Assembly: GCF_003855395.1 (NCBI RefSeq)
Contig: NZ_CP034015.1
Coordinates: forward strand, 4,536,001 to 4,600,000
DNA from: Shewanella livingstonensis
GTDB lineage: Bacteria > Pseudomonadota > Gammaproteobacteria > Enterobacterales > Shewanellaceae
Reading direction: 5' to 3'
DNA: 64,000 nt
Positions 57,524 through 64,000 of this stretch are shown here, in pieces. The notes beneath the pieces are model-generated. The model worked only from the letters and a program-made list of their open reading frames with translations, ran no database searches and was not told where the DNA came from. Numbering within the stretch: position 1 is the first letter of the stretch; the number at the start of each line of letters is the position of its first letter. Both the position numbers and the translations under genes were made by a program.

Positions 57524-57962
57524 TATGGCTTATGTAGATTTAAACCCTGTCAGAGCCAAAATGGCTGCAACCCCAGAAACCTCTGATTACACCAGTATTC
57601 AGCGCCGTATCAATTCAGCAATAAAAGGCGAGCAACCAGCTGAGTTATTACCGTTTGTGGGTAATGAGCGACTCAATATGCCTAACGGGCTCATGTTCAG
57701 CGTGAAAGACTACATTATACTGGTTGAAGATACCGGTCGGATTATTCGAGAAGATAAGCGTGGCGCCATTAGCTCAAGCAGTCAGGATATATTGAATAGA
57801 CTCAACATCCCCGCAGAGAATTGGCTTAAAATCACCACTGAATTTGGTACATTATTTAAAGGCGCTGTCGGCGCATTACCTGCCTTAACCGAATACTGTG
57901 AGCATTTGGACCGAAAACGACGACAAGGCGCGGCAAATTGTCAGCGCTGGATGTGCGCTTAA
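56985..57962 (+). CDS. REP-associated-type (Y1/HUH) transposase
   Basis: The 325-residue protein has the HUH single-strand nuclease fold: PYYHCCSRVVRKAFLCG, the metal-binding SNHLHVVLKV, WFMRSLSEPIARMANKE and the RFWEGRFKSQALLDE region, then MAYVDLNPVRAKM. The catalytic Tyr probably lies in the C-terminal half of that segment. Such proteins (RAYT family) are thought to mobilise short palindromes. It is preceded by a tandem truncated copy and duplicated Rhs DNA. Confidence 0.85.
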   Translation: MARPRQTLVSLEDTPYYHCCSRVVRKAFLCGFDKSTGENFEHRREWVDSRILELATIFAIDICAYVVMSNHLHVVLKVDADKVKQWSDKEVLTQWHKGFKGTLLTHKYLKEEDLNQLELQTVNECITEYRQRLIDISWFMRSLSEPIARMANKEDKCTGRFWEGRFKSQALLDEAAVLACMAYVDLNPVRAKMAATPETSDYTSIQRRINSAIKGEQPAELLPFVGNERLNMPNGLMFSVKDYIILVEDTGRIIREDKRGAISSSSQDILNRLNIPAENWLKITTEFGTLFKGAVGALPALTEYCEHLDRKRRQGAANCQRWMCA

Positions 57963-58307
57963 GCATTAATTCTTGAAAAACCACCATATTCCTTCTACTT
58001 GATTGATATCAAGATTTCCTGCTGTGCCGGATTCTTCAAAAGAAGAATAAAGCATTAATTTAACGATAATTTTTAACCATATTGATTAAATTTGGTGAGT
58101 TGAGTACATCGAGCGTAACCCTCGCCAAAGCCATGAAAACGAGTTATGTTATTTATTCAAATAATGGGTGGCTAGCTTTTTATTTATTCAAATAATGGGT
58201 GGCTAGCTTTTTAGTGATTTTTAACTTTAGGCTAAATATAACGGGGAAATGATTCATCTACTTGCAGCTGCTGATAGAAGCACAACAGCTGATTGCGATA
58301 GCTGCAG
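57963..58307. other. Non-coding stretch with a 31-bp direct repeat
   Basis: No gene is seen in 345 bases. Two adjacent copies of a 31-bp unit (58150-58180 and 58181-58211), each containing AATAATGGGTGGCTAGC, form a perfect tandem repeat. It may mark an insertion scar at the border of the island. Confidence 0.6.
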
Positions 58308-58628
58308 TTAACTTTGTTTTTTCCAGCAATCATCACTTGGAAATAGGTGAGTACCTGTAGATATATCAAGTGGTTTTGCTAACCAATTCTTTGTTGTTTC
58401 CACCCAGCGGACAAAGTGAGGCGTTTTTGTGTGTTCTTCAAAGGTCGCAGCATCTTTATAGACCTCGTAAAGATGAAGGAGGTTAGGGTCTTCTTGATCT
58501 TGAACTATGTTAAAGAGGAAGCAATTTGGTTCATTTTGCACTGAACCGCGAGCATCATCAAACATGGCTTCAATAAACTCATTTTTATGTTCAGGTTTAA
58601 TAGTAACTTTTACAATTACAGCAAACAT
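58308..58628 (-). CDS. Antibiotic-biosynthesis-monooxygenase (ABM) fold protein
   Basis: The 106-residue protein has the ABM pattern FAVIVKVTIKPEHKNEF, CFLFNIVQDQEDPNLLHLYE and a HTKTPHF segment, as in YgiN/LsrG-type quinol monooxygenases and isomerases. It is cytosolic and probably dimeric. GGAG precedes the ATG. The substrate is not evident. Confidence 0.85.
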   Translation of the reverse strand: MFAVIVKVTIKPEHKNEFIEAMFDDARGSVQNEPNCFLFNIVQDQEDPNLLHLYEVYKDAATFEEHTKTPHFVRWVETTKNWLAKPLDISTGTHLFPSDDCWKKQS

Positions 58629-58771
58629 TCACTTCTCCTTTGGTTATAAAATCTTGTTGAATAATAATATATTATGTAATTGTTCCATTAATTTTAACTA
58701 GCTATTAATGATAAGATTTTACGTAGATACCAGATCAAAAATAGCTAAAGTTAAACTAATTGAGTCTGCTT

Positions 58772-59416
58772 TTATAGGCTCTTTAATACTTTAATGACTT
58801 CGCTAGGCTCTTGTCTTAATGTGTAATCTACTTCAACAAAAGCACTCGCTATTGTGCCATCTTGCGCGACAACAAATGTTGCTGCTAAAGGTAAGTCAAA
58901 CTGGTTTGCACCATTATGTTCTTCTACGGCAATACCAAACGATAAATAAACAGGACGTAGCTCTTCAGGTAATGTAAAAACTAGGCCTAAATCTTTAGCG
59001 TATTGAGCGTTAGTATCTGTTAATACCTCAAACTGTAACTCATTTTTTTCAGTGGTTGAAAGTGATGCGTCAGCTAGCTCTGGAGTAATTGCAACTAAAG
59101 TTGCGCCAAGTGCTTTAATTTCTTCAAGTGAGGCTTGATATTCACGTAACGCTAAATTGCAGTACGGGCACCAGCCACCGCGATAAAAGGTAACAACAAC
59201 AGGACCATTCTCTAACAAGCTTGATAATGACACATCAGTGCCTTGCGCATTAATCAACGAAAATTCAGCCAGCTTATCTCCCTTTTTAGGCGTGTTTAAT
59301 ACAATACCTGAATCAGCAAGATTTTGTGTCGCTTGCTGCATTAGTCCTTGTATGTCTTGAGGTACATTTTCAGTAAAACCTTTTTTAAATTCGTTTAATT
59401 TTTCTGTTAAAGCCAT
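58772..59416 (-). CDS. Peroxiredoxin-like (AhpC/TSA) protein
   Basis: The 214-residue protein has a thioredoxin fold with VVTFYRGGWCPYCNLALRE, a CxxC site instead of the single peroxidatic Cys context of typical Prx. This marks the peroxiredoxin-like AhpC/TSA group. The C-terminus (LPLAATFVVAQDGTIASAFV) is typical. It lies 143 bases upstream of the ABM gene in the same direction; both may belong to an oxidative-stress response. Confidence 0.85.
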   Translation of the reverse strand: MALTEKLNEFKKGFTENVPQDIQGLMQQATQNLADSGIVLNTPKKGDKLAEFSLINAQGTDVSLSSLLENGPVVVTFYRGGWCPYCNLALREYQASLEEIKALGATLVAITPELADASLSTTEKNELQFEVLTDTNAQYAKDLGLVFTLPEELRPVYLSFGIAVEEHNGANQFDLPLAATFVVAQDGTIASAFVEVDYTLRQEPSEVIKVLKSL

Positions 59417-59603
59417 GTTAGATCCTAATATTGATTAATTTTGAACGCTTATTCAATCATATTTTGAGTGATCGTTCAAGTTGTTTTTTCAACAAACATT
59501 CAAAGTATTGCTATATAGGTTAATAGTGTTAATAGTGTTAATACCAATGATAATGAATACATTGGCTTAGTGCTGCACTCATTCACTTAAAGGGGATAAC
59601 GAG

Positions 59604-59756
59604 CAGGGCAACCGCATGAATGTACGTTTTTTGTTCACAATGAATAGTATCATTACAGAACCACTTCCAATCACACATGAAGTGATAACGTCCTGAACAA
59701 ATGTAGTTTTAAAAACATACTGAATCTGTTCGTAAAACGTTCGCGATCTCGCCCTG
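59604..59756. repeat. 153-bp dispersed repeat, copy 2
   Basis: It has the same length and ends as the copy at 22067-22219 (CAGGGCAACCGCATGA and GCGATCTCGCCCTG), while the middle is poorly conserved. It stands six bases from the MITE at 59763. Confidence 0.75.
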
Positions 59757-59762
59757 GGATAA

Positions 59763-60044
59763 CTAGGGCCTGTTGATCTTTCAAGGTTATTTTTGCAGCG
59801 AATTGTTGGCCATTACTCACATATACAACTGCGCGGCAGAGACTTTGAGGTGTAGTTATTCTACATAAAAAGTCGATAACACAGTAAAAATGGCCAACAA
59901 ACGCTGCCCGAAGGGTTCGGCTAAAAACGTTTTACTCTTTGTTGAATGCATTTTGCTTAGATGACTAGGCATCAATCCATTCGCCTCGATTAAAACGTTT
60001 TTAACTCGAACAAAATTCAACCAGCAAAGATCAACAGGCCCTAG
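59763..60044. mobile_element. MITE, 282 bp, copy 2 (inverted relative to copy 1)
   Basis: Bounded by CTAGGGCCTGTTGATCTTT and its complement. It is nearly identical to the reverse complement of 36099-36380. It has no coding capacity. With the 153-bp repeat it fills the gene-free gap 59417-60359; 60045-60359 holds only the promoter side of the next gene. Confidence 0.9.
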
Positions 60045-60359
60045 TGAGTAACTGTAGAATGTCTAAAACACAGTTTGATAGACAAGCTGTATTGCAGTAG
60101 ACGGATATCAAGCTTCCACATGAGTGTTTAATGGTGGTAAATTAATTACTTAGTTGTAATCAACTTTAAGGTTTAAAAAGGTATCTGTTGGTAATGACGT
60201 TGTTAACAGCCTGACCATTAAGCCTTATAATGATTTAATAGCAGACATAATGGCTACTATTAAAGTGGGTTGTGAACACGTTGTAGTCTCTGTGGCACGT
60301 GGCTTCAAGAATTACATAACGTTTAAAATTAATACTTTATAATTCAAAGGATGATAACA

Positions 60360-60812
60360 ATGAACAAGCAGATCTCACTTATTGTACTTAGCTTAATATT
60401 TTTAGCGGGTTGTACTGGCACGGTACCGACATTAGGCATAAATGATAGCCAATTGGCATCTTGCCCTGATTCACCAAACTGCGTCAATAGCCAACAACAA
60501 GCTAGCGATGAAGAACATGCTATAGCACCTATTAATTTCATCGGAACCCCGCAACAAGCACAAGTGCGTCTTTTACACATACTCAAAACAGCAGAGCGAG
60601 CAAATATTGTTGTGGTTGAGGACAATTATATTCGCGTAGAGTTTACCTCGCAGATAATGCGCTTTGTTGATGATGTTGAGTTTTATTTTCCAGCAACCGC
60701 ATCTGATAACATAACTATAGATGTCAGATCTGCTTCACGTATTGGCCGCTCAGACTTTGGGGTTAATCGTGAGCGAATAGAACAAATTAGAAATGAATTT
60801 AAGCAACAATAA
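60360..60812 (+). CDS. Lipoprotein, DUF1499 family
   Basis: The ATG at 60360 has AAGGA eight bases upstream; it gives 150 residues. The signal ends in LIFLAGC, a lipobox with C18. The mature part has CPDSPNCVNSQ, the DUF1499 hallmark, then NIVVVEDNYIRVEFTSQIMR and SASRIGRSDFGVNRERIE. All match the family; its function is unknown. Confidence 0.9.
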   Translation: MNKQISLIVLSLIFLAGCTGTVPTLGINDSQLASCPDSPNCVNSQQQASDEEHAIAPINFIGTPQQAQVRLLHILKTAERANIVVVEDNYIRVEFTSQIMRFVDDVEFYFPATASDNITIDVRSASRIGRSDFGVNRERIEQIRNEFKQQ

Positions 60813-61032
60813 TATTTTATAAAGGCGATTTATAAGATAAAGTTTAGTGAACGTCTAGCGCGACTATCTTTAACGAAAATAGACTCGATAGAAGCGACTT
60901 TTTATCGAGTTATTAAACAAAATTATCTGAATCGACTTATACTAAGGCGTTATTTTTTCATTAGTCATATTAGTTTTAGATATCTTGGTTGTCGTCTAAT
61001 CAATTGTAATATTATCAAAGTCTGGAGTAAGA

Positions 61033-61224
61033 ATGAATAGTAAAATTATTGGTATTGTACTGGTTATTGCTGGCGTTTTTTTAGCTATCTGGGGCTACAA
61101 TATTTACGATGCAGCGAGCTCTCAAGTTACGCGAGCATTGAGCGGTGATACGCCGCTAGAAGCTTGGGCAGGAATGGCTGGTGGTATTATTTGCATGTTA
61201 ATTGGTATCACCAAGCTAAAGTAA
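61033..61224 (+). CDS. Small membrane protein, DUF3185
   Basis: The 63-residue protein has two hydrophobic helices: IIGIVLVIAGVFLAIWGYN (about 5-23) and AGMAGGIICMLIGI (about 47-60). GYNIYDA and ETPLEAW-like residues (DTPLEAW) agree with DUF3185. GGAG precedes the ATG. The function is unknown. Confidence 0.8.
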   Translation: MNSKIIGIVLVIAGVFLAIWGYNIYDAASSQVTRALSGDTPLEAWAGMAGGIICMLIGITKLK

Positions 61225-61350
61225 ATAAGCCCTGGTTAAGCATGCAGTAAAAGTACTCCACACTAATGATTATCTTGTGTGATAACGATCGTTTTTAGTG
61301 CCATTAATACACATAAGCCTTTCGCCAATCAATAGGCTAGTTTGACGAAT

Positions 61351-61369
61351 TTGACTGCGATGCAGTCAA
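61351..61369. terminator. Hairpin between the DUF3185 and GGDEF-EAL genes
   Basis: TTGACTGC (61351-61358) pairs with GCAGTCAA (61362-61369) around GAT; flanking AT/AT extends the stem. There is no long T-run, so termination is only possible. Confidence 0.4.
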
Positions 61370-61511
61370 ATTTAGCTCAACACTCAGCAGCGCCATCTAC
61401 TTTGTATTCCTATAATTCTCTAATAATTAATTTTGCACCAGCAATATTGTTGTATCACCGTTAATAAAGTAAGCGTATTGTTAACTCAAGCCCATTACCT
61501 TAGGATATTGA

Positions 61512-63080
61512 ATGGATTTACGCAGTCTAGAAACAGAAACTAAATCAAGCATTCGGATGAAAAGACGAGCTAGAGTCGATTTCTTTTTTGGAACACTATT
61601 CATTGTTATGATGGTCATTATCTCTTTTGTATTCCAAATTGATTTGGTCGAATCTGTGTATTTATTTACCCGTAGTCATGAAGACTGGGAGATGGATGAA
61701 ATTATTTTTAGCTTTCTATGGATAGCAATAGTTGCAACGATTTACGGAATAAGGCGTGTACTGGATATAAGAGAGGTTAATAAAGAAGTCTCTCAACATG
61801 CATATTATGACTCACTTACAGGTCTACCTAACCGCAGCTTAGCTCAATACCATTTAGAAAAATTATTACAACGCGCTAATAGATCACCATTAACTGTGTG
61901 TGTCATTTTCATAGACCTAGATAATTTTAAAGATATCAACGACTCCTACGGACACGATGCCGGTGATCTACTGATTGAAAAGGTTGGAAAAAGACTTGCT
62001 TCAGTAGTGAGACACGATGAAACTGCGGCTCGGCTAGGTGGCGACGAGTTTTTAATCATTGGTGTATTTCCGCAAGGTTCTGCCAATATAGAGGCCTTAA
62101 TTAATCGAATCGAAAGCTGTCAGCACGCTCCCTTCAATATCAATGACCGAAGTATTTCCACGGGGTTTAGTATTGGTGTCGCCCTTTCACCACAACATGG
62201 AGATTCAGTTCAAGCTTTATTAGTAGCCGCTGATAGTGCAATGTATGAAGCCAAACGTAATAAGCGTGATACCGCGTGTTACTACACCAATGAAATAGGA
62301 CAAAAAATAACGGAACGCTATCGATTGTCTTCGCAATTAAAACAAGCTATTAAAAATGAGCAATTGTATTTAGTCTATCAACCTATCGTATGTCTACTCT
62401 CTGGAAAGATTAAAGGTTATGAAACTCTTACGCGCTGGAACTTAGATGGCACTCTCATCAATCCAGAACTGATCATCTCGTTGGCAGAGGATATTGGTGT
62501 GTCTGAGGAGTTCTTTAAGTGGCTACTAAAAACGACATTAGCAAGCTGTAATCACTTTTTAAAACCCGATCAGTTTATCGCTATTAATGTGTCTGCGAGA
62601 CAGTTTTTGGATATAAACTTTCTTATCAATACACAATATATTATCTCTAAATATAGTCATGTGAAGATTGAATTAGAGATCACAGAAAGCTCATTAATTG
62701 CCGACTTTACAGAAACGATCAATAGAATCGATTCGCTAAATACGCTTGGTATAAAAGTCATGATTGATGATTTTGGTACTGGTTACTCGTCGTTAAGTCG
62801 ATTAAAACAGCTCAACGTAGACAAGATTAAAATTGATCGATCTTTTTTACACGATGCCAGTAAAGATCAAAAGAGTGCTGGTATTTACCAGAGTATTGTA
62901 GACCTTGCGCATAAATTAGATATTGATGTTGTGGCTGAAGGGGTTGAAACTACAGAGCAATTACTTTTTTTACGTCAATTTGCGCCTATTTATATGCAAG
63001 GTTATTTATTCCAAAAACCACAAATAAATACCAAGCAAACCGCCGAATTTATCATTCAGGATATAATTTTAAATAGCTAG
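61512..63080 (+). CDS. Membrane GGDEF-EAL c-di-GMP enzyme
   Basis: The 522-residue protein has two transmembrane helices (about 23-43 and 62-82) enclosing a short periplasmic loop of about 18 residues. The diguanylate cyclase domain has GGDEF at 176-180. The inhibitory I-site, normally RxxD five residues before GGDEF, reads RHDE, so feedback control is probably absent. In the EAL domain the signature is ETL (304-306); the metal ligands appear in EITESSLIA and MIDDFGTGYSSL, and KIDRSF follows. Both activities are possible. No sensory domain other than the loop is present. Confidence 0.93.
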   Translation: MDLRSLETETKSSIRMKRRARVDFFFGTLFIVMMVIISFVFQIDLVESVYLFTRSHEDWEMDEIIFSFLWIAIVATIYGIRRVLDIREVNKEVSQHAYYDSLTGLPNRSLAQYHLEKLLQRANRSPLTVCVIFIDLDNFKDINDSYGHDAGDLLIEKVGKRLASVVRHDETAARLGGDEFLIIGVFPQGSANIEALINRIESCQHAPFNINDRSISTGFSIGVALSPQHGDSVQALLVAADSAMYEAKRNKRDTACYYTNEIGQKITERYRLSSQLKQAIKNEQLYLVYQPIVCLLSGKIKGYETLTRWNLDGTLINPELIISLAEDIGVSEEFFKWLLKTTLASCNHFLKPDQFIAINVSARQFLDINFLINTQYIISKYSHVKIELEITESSLIADFTETINRIDSLNTLGIKVMIDDFGTGYSSLSRLKQLNVDKIKIDRSFLHDASKDQKSAGIYQSIVDLAHKLDIDVVAEGVETTEQLLFLRQFAPIYMQGYLFQKPQINTKQTAEFIIQDIILNS

Positions 63081-63156
63081 TTATCATTGACTAACTATGT
63101 TGTAGCAATAAACATTGCAGTGAATAGACATTGCAATGTTTACGTTGAGTTTTCAT

Positions 63157-63762
63157 CTAATCAAGTGACTCGCTCAGCTTATCATTTAACAAGTCTACTC
63201 TGTCCTGCCCCCAAAATGGTTCATTTTGGTAGATGTAAGTGGGTACGCCCAATACGCCTTTTTCAATAGCATCGACCGTGTTAGCTTCATATATTACATC
63301 GATGCTGGTTGACAGCGCTTGCTGTAATACACTGTCAGCATCGACATTAATTGAAGTGAGGATATGCTGGATAACGGCTGTATCGGCGATGTTTTGCTCT
63401 TGGGCCCAACATGCTGCTAAAACCTTACCGATAAACTCACCAACATCTTGTTCTGTTTGCTGCAACACAATAGCGCATCGATCGGCCAAACTTGGATCTG
63501 CGGGGAAAAAAGCTGGATGTAGATTAAGGGCTAAATCACGTTTTTTGGACCAACGGCCAAGTTCAATTAAGCGATAATCTTGTCGGGCTTGTGGCCGTTG
63601 CTTTACGGGTAACACACCTAATACCCCAAACAATTTTGCCAACTTAATAGGCTTATAATTAATAGCGATGTTGTGCTGATTAGCCAACGAAGTAAAAGTG
63701 TTATGGCCTAAATAAGCGTAAGGAGAAAGGCTAGTAAAGTAATAATCTATTGCTGTGCTCAT
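63157..63762 (-). CDS. DsbA-fold isomerase, 2-hydroxychromene-2-carboxylate isomerase family
   Basis: I chose the ATG at 63762 because it gives the usual MSTAIDYYFTSLSPYAYLG start. The 201-residue protein has the DsbA-like fold with a Ser-Pro-Tyr in place of CxxC, as in HCCA isomerases that use glutathione. The C-terminus GVLGVPTYIYQNEPFWGQDR is diagnostic. It may act on aromatic intermediates; no pathway genes are near. Confidence 0.88.
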   Translation of the reverse strand: MSTAIDYYFTSLSPYAYLGHNTFTSLANQHNIAINYKPIKLAKLFGVLGVLPVKQRPQARQDYRLIELGRWSKKRDLALNLHPAFFPADPSLADRCAIVLQQTEQDVGEFIGKVLAACWAQEQNIADTAVIQHILTSINVDADSVLQQALSTSIDVIYEANTVDAIEKGVLGVPTYIYQNEPFWGQDRVDLLNDKLSESLD

Positions 63763-63974
63763 AAGTCGCATTACCTTGTTGTTAATGGTTTAGTGTTGCA
63801 TATTAATAATCTGCGGCCAATATTACTCACCCGTTAAGCACAACTGACAACGTACTCATTCAGGGGCATCAATCATTTGCGCGAGTTGATATCCACCTTT
63901 TAATCAAGATTTTTTGCCTGCTAGGTTAATCCATTTTATATACCAGAGTTTAGATAATGAGCGGCTTAAGAAAT

Positions 63975-63998
63975 AAAAAGCGCCGATTGACGCTTTTT
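63975..63998. terminator. Hairpin at the right edge of the window
   Basis: AAAAAGCG (63975-63982) pairs with CGCTTTTT (63991-63998). It probably ends a transcript that crosses the right border; the gene itself is not in view. Confidence 0.6.
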
Positions 63999-64000
63999 AT

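Overview
The window looks like chromosome of a Shewanella-type marine gammaproteobacterium. The evidence is AT-rich DNA, class II hcp with hcr, a general porin, many small proteins resembling families known mainly from Shewanella and Vibrio (DUF3012, DUF3087, DUF3157, DUF3185, DUF5062), and a tRNA-Ser with an encoded CCA end. These names come from reading the translations; no database was searched.

Layout. 1-7.2 kb: the end of a HipB-like antitoxin and HipA kinase, then a minus-strand heavy-metal efflux cluster (RND pump, adaptor, small Cys/His-rich exported protein) and small genes. 7.54-29.49 kb: a 21.5-kb mobile element sits inside the ribosome-rescue gene arfB. The 5' part of arfB (to 7764) and its 3' part (from 29299) join exactly in frame when the element is removed. 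The element ends in 10-bp inverted repeats next to a shared GTCAA. It carries, at its left end, a complete but divergent arfB, so it appears to bring a replacement for the gene it breaks. Its right end holds a tightly packed four-gene module: three large proteins with tyrosine-recombinase features and a small coiled-coil protein. Between them lie an exported protein with a toxin-44-like motif and its partner, a decayed type I restriction subunit cut by IS66, and nested IS66, IS4 and ISAs1 remnants.

29.6-50.4 kb: ordinary chromosome. aroQ, a DUF3859 gene, an RlmI-like methyltransferase, phoD with a three-repeat Pho box, ohr, a luciferase-like oxidoreductase, an SDR/HxlR divergent pair, a beta-CASP nuclease, a porin, ppiB, a deacetylase, a GNAT enzyme, hcp-hcr behind an NsrR-like palindrome, and an M3 peptidase. 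50.6-58 kb: an island beside tRNA-Ser(TGA) with a tyrosine integrase, a set of three hairpins, a zeta-like toxin with a previously uncalled 54-codon partner, and an Rhs tip ending in a colicin E3-type 16S rRNase domain followed by an Im3-like immunity gene. Duplicated Rhs core and tandem HUH transposase genes follow. 58.3-64 kb: core genes (monooxygenase, peroxiredoxin-like, DUF1499, DUF3185, GGDEF-EAL, HCCA isomerase-like), with a 282-bp MITE whose inverted copy lies at 36.1 kb.

The strongest candidate for something not yet described is the arfB-targeting element with its own arfB. The secreted toxin-44-like pair and the zeta toxin with its 54-codon neighbour come next.
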